From Amylostereum areolatum (taxonomy: Eukaryota; Basidiomycota; Agaricomycetes; Russulales; Stereaceae): DNA of 64,000 nucleotides. Numbering within the stretch: the stretch's first letter is position 1; every line of letters starts with the position of its first letter. Shown piece by piece: positions 23,101 through 33,108 of the stretch. Under the pieces are notes generated by a model. The model ran no database searches. It was not told the DNA's origin and saw only the letters and a program-made list of their open reading frames with translations. Where the stretch lies: NCBI GenBank assembly GCA_012932865.1, contig SAXG01000035.1:186001-250000 (forward strand), given 5' to 3'. The position numbers and the translations under genes were made by a program.

Positions 23101-25250
23101 TGAAATCGACGTAGATCAACACGAATGTAGGATGGCGCGATGGTGCGTTCTCCCGCCCCAGGAAACGCTGTCAAATCCAAGGACGTTGAATAATCTCGGC
23201 GGCTTCTGCACCCCCCTCCGCCAGATCAATGTGGGTGTACGCACGGCAACAACCAGAATGCGCACTTACCATGTGCACGCATGCAGCGAGACCGTGATGC
23301 CTTCTGGCTACTGAGCGCTATACAACGGCCGTCCGTCGGAGTCTCCCAAAACAGACGTAGGGGACACACCCCGCGAAACTCTATTCACAAAGCCACGGTT
23401 TCGTTCACGCCATGATTTGAGATGATCGCATCCGCGGTATATGAATTTGTTTTCGTGCGTACCGTACCGCCCACATGGGAGAATTGAGCTTGAGAGCTTG
23501 AATTGGCCCAGGAAAGACAGTCGGGAACACTGGGACGGCCTACGTCAACACCCGCTTCTTCGCCTCCGCATCTCGTCAACAATGAATAAGCCAGAATACG
23601 GCGCATGCCACTCACCGCTCTCGTACACTCAAACGCCTGCACCGCGTCACATCCTCGGCTGGTCAGAAGTAGGGAAGATCTAGTGAGTATCGGCAGAGAG
23701 ACGCTTTGTGTTACAGGTTAGGCCCACTCCTAAACGGTCGTCGTGCACTGTGGTATCCACTCACCCGAGTTCCGCGCATACCGGACCCACGCATCGCTCT
23801 TGAGTCTCTTCCCGACGAAGCTGACTGAAATCGCCAAGACCATTGGGCCTACCCCATGGGCACGCCTTCCTCGCGAGATCCACCACCCGCGCTGCATACA
23901 GACTAGCACGTACATGGCATTGTTGAACACCGTCGGCCCAATTCCTCCTGGATCGTTCCTGTGTGGTATTCCGAGTTGACACGCCTCCTCGGTCAGCGCC
24001 AGCGCGTCATCACACCCACCATTGTTCATGTACGCGCGCGGCCGCGGCCGCTGATTATGTTCGGGACCGGCACGGGGCCGCATTAGTTCAGGGCTCTCTC
24101 GCAACTTGTGGGGGCGAGTCGTCGATGATGCGGATGGAGATGGAGACCGGAAGGGGAATGGGTACGCGCCGTCCGTGTTTGGATGGTTAGTGGCCTGAGT
24201 GCGGGCGGTGATGCTGTAGTGTATACACATGGCGATGACATCAGGCCAACAGATGCTACCAGCCAGAGAACGGGTGGAATGCGAAGCTGATGGCGCGCCA
24301 GGGAAGAAGACATAAGGGAAGGTGCAGGCTTCCGATGGACGTAAGTAGCGTTAGTCGTTGACAGGTGTGCATGCTGCGTAAACGGGAACCGTCACATACG
24401 CGCAAGTTGCCACACGCGTTCGTGCGCCTCGCAAAAGATATGCATGTTGATATCGTGAAGTTCGTCGGACGATGCCATTGAGAGTATCAGTACAATCAGA
24501 CGTGTAGCCACAGTTACTGTGGTCCGATCCTGTATCCGACATTGATCCTCGTAGACTCCGCTCACAACCAACCGCAAGCCACGATGGGGTCAAACGTCCG
24601 CATCACAACAGCAAGGCAGTAGGACCACGTACCACTGTCCATGTTTGGAGACACCATGCTACATCGCGATCCCGTCATCTGTCAAAAGATGCTGTCCTCG
24701 ATTCTCCCGCTGAAGCGTTCTTCGAGTCCTAACTCCGGCGGAAATCGACGCACGGGGCGAACGGTGGAGTCGCGCTTGAGCCTCATACCTACATCTAATC
24801 AGCAGTCGGTCCCAAAGAAAGGAAATGGCGAAGTCGAGGCCCGATCTTCCCGCGGCTCGTATCAAGTGCTGCATGTACGAGCAAGAGGACCAAACACTGC
24901 GTCTATCTGCGAGAAGATGAGTCTCTATCTCTCGAATTAAATAGGGATGAGACGCGCCTCGATGAGGATGAGCGCTGAGAAGGTGAAAGTGGAGGATGAG
25001 TTATGTAACCGCGGAACAACTATGCGTCACTGCGGATGAGAACCTCGTGGCCATCCGGCTACTGCCGGCCACTCCCGTGCCGACATCCACACGGCAGTTG
25101 AAGTGAAGCCACCGGTCTGATCATTATTGTATGTACAAATGCATGGTATTCGACAACTCACGGTAGGTTCATACTTTCACCCTTCGGCAGCTTTTCGTAT
25201 GCCCTGCCCTGCCTACACCCTCGAGCGTTAAGATTTGGGCCGACGATGCA
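20170..25250. other. 5-kb stretch without a supportable gene
   Basis: Fragmentary ORFs only. Two minus-strand pieces have membrane-protein composition: 22558-22202 (two hydrophobic helices, possible donor/acceptor pair near 22380 and 22322) and 24230-23730, whose last ~45 codons before a GTGAGT donor near 23777 look coding. They could belong to one decayed multi-helix membrane protein on the minus strand, but no continuous exon chain could be built. No repeats or RNA genes were seen. Confidence 0.3.
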
Positions 25251-25289
25251 GAGGGGCGCCGGCCGGTACTTGAAGTAAGTACGCACCGG

Positions 25290-25749
25290 GTAGTCGTCCA
25301 CGCAGCCATCCCCTCACCCTTTCGCCCCAACCACTCGGCCAACGTCAGCACCGCACGCGGCGCCCCAACCCGTTTCCCATGTCCAAAACACGCACCAAAA
25401 GCGCGCGAGTCGTGTATCCGAAATCGATGCATTCGTATGTTGCAGCGACGGCGGGGGAGGCACAGATGCTACGCGCTCACGCGGACCCGAAGAGGAAGAG
25501 AACCAAGAGAGGAGGACACTGGACAGAGGGAAAGGGAGAAAATGAACGTGTGCGTGTCCGGCGTGCAGAACTCAGAACTGGAACTTGTCAATGAGCGACT
25601 CATCGGCCCGGAAATGCCCGGACAATGACAAAGGACCTTGGCACGGCCATGAGTGATGCAACGCACGTCTACAACTGTCCACAACCGTCCACATTCGGAA
25701 CGACCGCGCTCGGATCCTTGAGCGTTTATGTAATGTTTACTTGCGGATT
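25290..25749 (+). repeat. Dispersed repeat, copy 1
   Basis: About 450 bp found again in inverted orientation at 48871-49275 and partly at 41065-41310. Shared landmarks in order: CCCTTTCGCCCCAACCACTC, CCAAAACACGCACC, TCCGAAATCGATGCATTCG, CAGCGACGGCGGGGG, GCCCGGACAATGACAAAG, and CGACCGCGCTCGGATCC near the right end. No ORF is shared between copies, so this is a non-coding repeat (solo LTR or MITE-like). It directly abuts the MYND pseudogene. Confidence 0.75.
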
Positions 25750-25799
25750 GGGATGTCAGAAATAGGAAAGGACGGGAAGAAGGGAAGGGGTCGACGGTC

Positions 25800-26515
25800 G
25801 AGGTGTCGAGCCCATCGAGCGCGCCGCGGGCGCACAGGGCCTCGGGGACCAGAAGTTGAAGGCGCCGACGGACGCGTGGAGCGGCGCGTCCACGCAGGAG
25901 TCCGCGTCGATGTCACGCAGGGAGCGGTCGACGTAGGCCGCGGCGCCGAACTCGACGGGGAGGACCTTCTCGAGGATGTAGTCCTGATGCCTGGACCAGC
26001 ACTGGTGCTGTCGCCCGAGCAGAGCGAGCGACTCTATGGCCCGGCTCCCGAGATTGTTCTCCGAGTCCTTCTCCGGCGGACTGGCGTGTTGCCAGCTGAG
26101 AAACACGAGTTCGACGACGCACGTCTTCTCCAGCTGAGGGATGGTTTTCCTGGGATGTCATTGGGTATATATGTCAATGCGTTTGTGGACGGAGCGCGGG
26201 ACACGACGTTTTCGGAGACGGACCGGATGAAGCAAAGGTCGAAGTAGTTCTGCGTCAGCTCGGTCATGGAACGGAGCCGTCTCCGCGCGCGGTCGTCGCT
26301 CCCAAGGTATATGTGCCGACAACGCCACAGGTGCCGGAACATCGAGGGGGACGGTGCAATGAGGCGGTCTATCACGGAGATGTCCAGGTTGGGAGGGATG
26401 TGGGACTTGAAGTCGATCTGGACGAGTGTGCTGGGGACGAACCGGGACTGGTACTGGAACTTGGGCGCGACTCCATCGGGAGCGTAAAGATTTTGAACCA
26501 GGCTTTCACGTAGCG
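25800..26515 (-). pseudogene. MYND-type paralogue, truncated at both ends
   Basis: The minus strand encodes a stretch parallel to residues ~115-330 of the MYND protein at 7781-9767. Both copies show DFKSH, HLW.(C)RHIYLG, a helix ending in F.SW.HAS, ILEKVLPVEFG against VILPEFG, and RSLRDID. It is broken in three ways: the 5' end stops at the GCTAC hairpin element (about 26505), the frame shifts near 26130-26150 (the frame needed downstream holds a TGA), and it ends near 25800 without the C-terminal region or MYND finger. A dispersed repeat follows immediately. No functional product is expected. Confidence 0.75.
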
Positions 26516-26690
26516 GCGTAGCGGAGCGGTACAGCGGTGTAGCGTAGCGATGTAGCAACAAAATAATGAATCGACATGGCGCTATGGCGTCTTTTTGTTT
26601 AATTTTTTCTTTCTTTCTTTTTTCTTTCTTTTCCTTTCACCTTTCTTTCTAAGACATGTAGCGGCATGGCGGTGTAGCGACACCGCCGAC
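26505..26690. repeat. GCTAC-rich hairpin element, copy 1
   Basis: Two arms of degenerate GTAGCG/GCTAC units (26508-26557 and 26655-26690) flank a T-rich centre of CTTT repeats (26590-26652). The arms contain short self-complementary pieces such as GGCGCTATGGCG. The layout matches the element at 39270-39525, with which it shares no longer unique sequence. It sits exactly where the MYND paralogue loses its 5' end. Confidence 0.55.
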
Positions 26691-26741
26691 ACGAGGCAAC
26701 GACGTGTCAAGTCAGCATCGTGTGCAGCACGTTGCATTTTA

Positions 26742-26750
26742 TATATAAAG
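26742..26750 (+). promoter_or_regulatory. TATA box of the Cys-cluster gene
   Basis: TATATAAAG lies 38 bp before the ATG at 26780. Confidence 0.6.
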
Positions 26751-26779
26751 AGACGGTGGACATGTTTTGTCCGTCGTGA

Positions 26780-29525
26780 ATGCCCCCTCCCCCACGGGGT
26801 CCTTGTGACCTTTGCAGTGCCCCCGTCGACTTTTTCCTCACCGTCAACCTCGGCTCATCGACTCCGTGGAACCGTGGCCGCATCCAGCGTCGGGTAAGCC
26901 TTTGACTATTTATTCTGTGTTCCGTGTGCATCGTCACTGCTCACTATGCACCCATGTATACTAGTGCTCGCGCTCAGGGTGTCCCTTCACCATATTCTAC
27001 ACCGAGCAAGTCCAGTCGCGTTGTTCTCCGGGCGCTTTCCAAGAGGCTCAAACAATCGTCAAACTTGTCAACTCCGACCCTTCCCCAGCTACATTCCTTA
27101 CCTACTTCCCCAACGACTCCAACAAACGCACTCCATCATTCTCCAAGCCTCCACGCTCAGTTCCGACCCTTTACAGACGCCGAACACGTACGTCTGTTTC
27201 ATTTTCCTCTCGCATTCTAAACTTAATAAGTCACTTACTAGTATCAATGAGCGACGTCCGACCTCCCCTGATGGACCCCATGCTCTGCGCAAAGAGGCAT
27301 TCTGGTTGCAAGAGCAAAAGCAAGAGGTTTGCAAAGCATGTCGATTGTCGATACAACCGTTGTACTCCATGTTGCATCGCTGATGCTCACCTTCTTGGAC
27401 CATGTTTCGCCCCAAAGCACCGCACACCATCGTCCCTTCAGCTGACAAGTACCTCTTCTCCTTCACACCCCGCCAATCCATCTTTCATATCACCATCATC
27501 ACCATCTCAGCTCACTCAAAGGTCTTCATTGTCTTCTCGTCCACTAGCACACCCTGTTAGCAAGACTTGGACCGACATATCCCCCGAGTGCCTTGCTGAC
27601 CGGACAAGAGCGGTAGAAGAACGATGTGCGGAGACCGAAAGAAGGACAGAGGTTACACTGATGGTTTGGCTCGTAGTATGTCGGACCTCATTCTATATAT
27701 TCCCCAATGCTGACTTTGTATGTGATAGGCGAACACTCAGCCAGCTACGATGCGCGAGAGTGTGAAGAACTATCCTCATTTTAGACTCATCCAATCCGAC
27801 ATCTGCGAGCTCCTCTTTCCGTCCGTGAATCTTACCGCGCCGTCCAAACACTTTCATGCTCAGATTTTTGATCCAAACACCCACATGTGGACCATTCATA
27901 CGATACAAGCGACTCGGCTGCTAGCTGTCAGCGAGACTGAGCTCCTCATCCGGGCTATGCCCAATGGTATCGGAGGGTCTTATCTTCAAGATCATGACTG
28001 CCCCGGAACACCCCCCTACGCCAAATCACCCTCGACCCCGAAGAAGCCACTTCAGCGTCGGGTTTCTTCCTCTCCCTCGCTAAAGCGTCCACATTCTCCT
28101 TCAAGTCTATCTGACAATGACGAGCCACCCGCCAAGCGTACTCTATGGCCATCTCCTCCTTCTGCATCTCCCAGGGCCAAAGGTGGCTTTCGCCGTGTTT
28201 TGTCGTCGCCTGGTCCGGTCAAGCACTCCAATTCAGATAGCCTAGTCACCTTTCGAGTAGATCCGCACACCCGTGGAGTGTCTACCGGTTCAAGAATGTT
28301 GGTGCCGACTCGGACGCACCTGCGAGGAATTGGCATGGATGTGACGCCTTCTAGACTTCTGCCTATCACCGAGTTTAAAGAGGTACGAGAACAACAGTAT
28401 CGTTCATACACAGCGGCCTTATATAGATATGTTCAGGACTCTGATACGGACTCTGTCATCAACGACGTCGACAATGGTTTCGACAATGTCAACTTGAATG
28501 ACTTAGACGTTCCAGTGCCATCGAGTATGAGCATAATCCCAGGAGGCACTGGCACCGCTTCAGCCGACGTTGCATCCTCTGGCCCGGTTCCACCAATTGT
28601 TTCCCATGTCGCATCATCCTCATCTTCATCCTCATCATCTTCAATGCACTGTCTTCCATCCAAGTCTTCATCTTCATCGCATCTTCCGTCGACATCAAGG
28701 CTGTCTGCCCCCTCTGCTGCTGCATCTTCATCGTCTTCATCGTCTTCATCGTCCATTCCATCACCGTCTCTTATAGAGGAGGTTGTTGAGGCGTCCTCAC
28801 CCTCTGATGACGTCTCTACCCTCGCTTTGCCATTCCCTTCCAAGTTTCCATTCAAGACTATTTGGGAGGGCGTCAAGGAGGTCCACCGGCGTGTTTCCGA
28901 GAAGCCTAAGGGAAACAAGAAGACGGGACAGTCTCTAAAACAAGTGGATATCATTACCCTTGTTTTTCATCCCCATAGCCCTGCAGAGTCAACGTTCCGC
29001 TACATGGTGAAAAGCCTTCGCCTGGGCTCTCCAACGTTGTGGAGGCGGTATCTAGACTTGGGTCTTTCTCCTGAAGCAGAATTTGGACGCTACCGGAATG
29101 CTGTGACTGAGAGTGGTAATACTACGGCGCGTCCACTGCCATGGGGTAAAGGAGGAGTGCCATTCCATGATGCACCGAGAGCGTCAGCCTCTTTCCCTAC
29201 CGCCGGTACTCCTGTTACAGGTTTCCTCGATCATGATCAATTTGGGCAGCCTCTCGATAACTCCATTCCCTTTGCGGAGCCTGAAAGCGTCTTCACATCG
29301 TTATCCCAGTTCGCATTCGACTTTGGACCCCTGCCTGCGTTTGAAGATTCAAACCAACCGACATTCACACCTCCCCATGCTCTCTCTGCTTTCACGCTGC
29401 CACTATCGTCATCCTCACAGTTTGGCCAGGACTCTCTTTTGGTTGCGGATGGATTAAATTACAACGAGCCTTTAACTCCATTTACAGATGGGGAGCTTCG
29501 TGATTTCCTGAGCACGACCAAGTGA
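26780..29525 (+). CDS. Cys-cluster protein of a repeated mushroom family (854 aa)
   Basis: Exons 26780-26893, 26965-27187, 27242-27672 and 27729-29525, one frame throughout. The N-terminal knuckle has CDLC (residues 9-12) and CSRSGC (39-44) around an NRGRIQR segment. A second cluster near residues 125-170 ends in CRYNRCTPCC and an H, a probable second zinc site. Then come an Arg/Glu helix, a strand-rich module (YPHFRL to RAMP), a Ser-rich acidic linker with runs of up to ten Ser, and a C-terminal helical module (IWEGVKEV to GRYRNAV). I recognise this order of parts from a high-copy family of mushroom genomes that behaves like transposon cargo, but it has no name I can vouch for. The zinc clusters suggest nucleic-acid or protein binding (inference). 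All exons are open, so the copy looks intact. Confidence 0.8.
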
Positions 29526-29573
29526 ACAGTATCAATCGTCTCCTAACCCTCATAGAAACCCTCATGAACTAAC

Positions 29574-29702
29574 GAATCTTCTGCACGCTACTACAGTACA
29601 CATTGTATCTTAGATGCACATAATATCGCTCGCTACGACATCATGAATCTTCTGCACGCTACCTACACGTACACATTGTCTCTTAGATGCACATAATATA
29701 AC
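29574..29702. repeat. Short tandem duplication, about 70 bp x 2
   Basis: AATCTTCTGCACGCTAC followed by CACATTGT.TCTTAGATGC and ACATAATAT occurs twice (start 29574 and 29645) in the 3' flank of the Cys-cluster gene. Confidence 0.75.
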
Positions 29703-29838
29703 TACTACTTACTTGGACTCGTATTGCGAGTCATGTCGAGCAAGCACATTCATGGGGTGGCAGGGTCCGAGACCAGAGTTATGATAGTATGTACAACGAC
29801 GTACGAACATATGCTGGTGAGCAGAAGGGTAAACACAC

Positions 29839-30045
29839 CTCGATCCCGGCGACGGCGGTAATCATGCGAGCGGTGGTGTGGCGGACGAGGTTACTGCGCG
29901 ACATGAGCCAAGTGTCGCGAACGAAAAGAGAAAAAGCACTTTGATTTGTTGAGGACAAGTTTGCCAGGGAGCTCCGCCTCGATTTGATTGTGACCGGCCT
30001 GATGGAATTGCAGTATCTGTTGAACGATGGGCAAGAAACGCGAGG
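29839..30045 (-). pseudogene. Kap123/importin-4-like fragment, left copy
   Basis: On the minus strand, after a 5' segment ending QIEAELPGKLVLN, a GT-AG intron (donor near 29940, acceptor at 29893) joins to SNLVRHTTARMITAVAGIE, which ends at a GTGTGT donor (29839/29838). This is the HEAT-repeat segment of the karyopherin Kap123/importin-4 group (known consensus about NLVRHS.ARVIAAIA.IE). Only some 45 codons remain. The intron being retained shows copying at DNA level. A mirror-image fragment lies at 35490-35795. Confidence 0.6.
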
Positions 30046-30065
30046 ACGTACGAGGACGCGCGGCG

Positions 30066-30320
30066 CGTTGCGCGAGTCAGATTAAGCGCCGAACTTGTTT
30101 GAATTCCGAAGATCACTTAAACTCGACCAATCTAGTTATTATTGCATATCTGGCTACCTATCATGCTAAAGATTGCTACAAAAAGATAATCCCCGTGACC
30201 GTCCGAGAGAATTGTCCAAGAAAGTCTTCTCATTTGGTGAGCCTGTAAGCATGTGATCGTTCGTTCACTCAACTCGTCTACCGAACTCCCTCAGCCTGAG
30301 TCCCTCATCTCGTCTCTGCT
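30066..30320 (+). repeat. Left inverted terminal repeat
   Basis: Matches the reverse complement of 35177-35440 with only scattered differences: TTAAGCGCCGAACTTGTTTG, GAAGATCACTTAAACT, GATAATCCCCGTGACCGTCC, TTCTCATTTGGTGAGCCTGT, and CCTCATCTCGTCTCTGCT at the inner end. The middle of the arm differs by small indels and the inner 40 bp are less alike. Confidence 0.85.
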
Positions 30321-30399
30321 TTCGCGCACGCTGATCTGAATCGCGTGCACGATCATCTCCTCTTTGTCCTCTCCTCCTCCTCATCTCCTCCTGCTCCCA

Positions 30400-32862
30400 T
30401 GTCCACATTGCGCCCTCAGACGCGCAAGCATGTGCTGGAGCGTCCCTTCTTCATCCTTCGGCCGTGCGAGGCCCATGAATCGTCGCGCACGTCGACGTGC
30501 GTGGCGGGGGTAGCAGCGTGGCGCAGCCGCGCGGATGCGCATGCCTTTCACTGCATTGCGATTGAGGTCAGTACGTCGTTTGTCCGTGCGTTTTCCCCCC
30601 CTTCCCGCCCACTTTCCGCTTCTAAGTTTATTCGGCAGATCACCTCCCCCGCGGACCCGGCCCTGCTGTTCTTCAAGCTCAACAAACTCCAGCAATCCCA
30701 AAACTCCTCCCTGGCCCAGTCCGAGTCCCCCTCCCCGCTGCCCTCTTCCCCAGGCCAGCACCACCCTCTTCCCCCGCGGCTCCAAAACCTGGCTACAGCT
30801 TCTCCCTCGCGCCCTTCCAGCCGGCTTCCGCCACATACCACTCCACGGGCGCGTACAACCCCTTCGGTCCGCACGCGATTCTAGGCTAGGACACCATCTT
30901 CGAGCGCGAGGATGCGCTGGTGGACGCGAGCACCATGTCGGACCCCGGCGCACCCATGGACCAGTCGCTCGCCCCGCCCGCAGGCCCGCCGCGCGCGGAC
31001 AGCCGACCGGACTTTGTGTGTGGGTTCGGACTGGACATTCCAGAAGAGGAGGTGACGCCGGAGGAGGACGAGAGCGGAGAGGAGTTTTGGGCGACGCCTC
31101 GCGTAGGGTGCAGCTGGGGGGCGACGACACAATGGAGATGGAGTTCGAGGTGGAGGAGGGCGTGGCCGGGGACGAGGAGACGCAGGAGGAGACGCAGGAC
31201 GAGCGTGGGCTGAGCACGGTCGTGCAGAGTCGGATACACTCGAGGCATGTCCGGTGCCTGTCTGCCGCGCTCTCGTTTCTCTCGGTCGGAGGGACGGGCC
31301 AGGACTCGCCGCGGCGTGTCGGCCACGCGGCGGACCATAAGGCGCAGGCCGATGATCACGATATGGACGCCGTCGGCGAGTGGACGGGTACTCAACTTCC
31401 AGCTCGTCAAGGACGTGGTCGAGCAGGGCCACGCAGAGGCGCGTGCAGCGATTCGGCGGGACTTCGAGGAGCTCGTCAGGCGGGTGGACATGCTCAAGAT
31501 GCTGGACGCAAACCAAAGCCAGAACCAGATCCTGCACAACCTCCAGCTGATCGTCGAGGACTTCAACAAGCGCACCATCGCCACCTTCCACGGCGCGGTC
31601 TCTCAACTCGCCGCCCGCATGGAGGGCCTCGAGCGCGGACGGATCACCACCAACGTCGGCGAGTGCGACAGGCTCGTGCGCGAGTCGATGAACGGCTTGG
31701 CCCCGCATTTGGCCTCCCTGCGCGCGGAATCTATCGACTACGAGTGCCTCACGGACAAGCTTGCCCAAGCCTTGAAGCCGCACATCTCCCAGTTCACCTC
31801 GCGTCCGACAAGCGCGAGACGGTGGGTCTCATTGTGGACAACCTTATCCCAATCCTGCCGTCGATCTACCCGCGGTCCACACAGACGCCGAACATCGACA
31901 TGGCCGCCGTCATTTCGCAGATCACGAACGAGGTGCGCCGGATCGTGGCCCCGTCGACGCGCACGAGATCAAGGAGCAGGTGTCGGACCTGGTCGTGGAG
32001 CGCTTGGACTCGCAGCTCGCAGTGCGCGATCGCGCTGGATGCATTCTCGAGCAAGATCACCGAGGGCGCGGAGAGCCTCGTGCAGCCCGTCAAGGTGGCC
32101 GTTGCGAAGATGAGCGAGCTTGCGTCCGGCCAGGACGCGATGGCCGTGCAGACACGTGGGCTCGCCAGTCTTCACGGCGACGAGCTCGGATTGCTGGCCG
32201 ATTGGCCCGCGAAGCTGGTGGCCGCGACGGACGCGCTCAGCGTGGCCAGAGCCGACCTCGCGACGAGGGGCCCCGAAACGCAAGGCGGGCATGCAGCGGC
32301 CACGGCCGTCGACCTCTCCTCTTCTCCGACCCTCCTTCATATAGGATCGACCATCGACGCCGTGTCGAACGGACAGAAAACGTTGGACGTCAAGCTGCAA
32401 GAGCTCGCAACGATCCAACACAAAATCCTCGCACACGCGCGTGGAGAAGGACTTGATTTCGGAGCGTGTGGCGGCAGCAGAAGTAGAACGCGATTGACAA
32501 AGAGTATCTGTCGACGCCCTCGCCTCTCTCAAGCGCGACCACGAAGCGCTCCTCGCGCAACAAAACCACTGGGAAGACCTCTGTCGCGCCGCGGAGCAAA
32601 TCGAGCACTTGTCCGCGCTCATGAGCCAGTCGAACGAGGCGGAGCTCAGCGAGCTCCACCGCACGCGCGATCGCAGCAAGGCGTTAGAGGGCGAGTACGC
32701 CGCGCTGCAGCGCCGGTTCCGCAACCAGGAGAACAAGGCGACGAGCAGCGCTCGTGCAGCGGCGAGCGCGAGGCAGAGCCTGGCGCAGGCGCAACAGCGC
32801 GCGGCGGAGTGGGAGCAGCGGACGCGGGCGATGGAGGACGAACTCGTGCTTATTATATATGA
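30400..32862 (+). pseudogene. Frameshifted fragment of a large coiled-coil host gene
   Basis: A series of protein-like segments in changing frames: DSRPDF.CGFGLDIPEEE (near 31005), LVKDVVEQGHAEARAAIRRD to PHISQF (31400-31800), KRETVGLIVDNLIPILPS (from about 31818), a KEQVSDLVVERLDSQLAVRD piece (near 31970), KITEGAESLVQPVKVAVAKM to IQHKILAHA (32050-32440), and a heptad-rich SELHRTRDRSKALEGEYAAL to RAMEDEL stretch (32630-32850). I recognise this order from a conserved long coiled-coil protein of Agaricomycetes whose function I cannot name. Four or more frameshifts and several deletions make it non-functional. It lies just inside the left terminal repeat and is best read as captured host DNA. 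Confidence 0.65.
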
Positions 32863-33108
32863 CATTTGGAATCCCTCATCTCCTGCACCTTCGGCCCCGT
32901 CTACACTTCTCTCCCTCTCTTTCTCTCCGCCCCTGTACCAATTGAATAGCTTCTCGAACACAATTGTCCTTTCACAACGAGTAGCTGAACTTATTCCGCC
33001 CAACTTACCTACTTCCGACGCTTCACAGGTCTAACCGCCACTTGTCCATCCGCTGATTCCAGCCCAGGCTGTCGCTTTCCGACTATCATAGGACGTGTTC
33101 AGTGAATA

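Noticed and set aside
26924..27220. Plus ORF beginning at 26924/26954
   Set aside because: It is a different frame of exon 2 of the Cys-cluster gene; only the frame joined from the exon at 26780 continues through all splice sites.
28433..28954. Acidic Asp/Glu-run ORF on the minus strand
   Set aside because: Antisense of the Ser-run linker (TCA/TCT repeats) of the Cys-cluster gene.
30381..31783. Overlapping 230-300-codon minus-strand ORFs
   Set aside because: GC-rich antisense shadow of the captured coiled-coil fragment; Arg/Pro/Ser composition and no motif.
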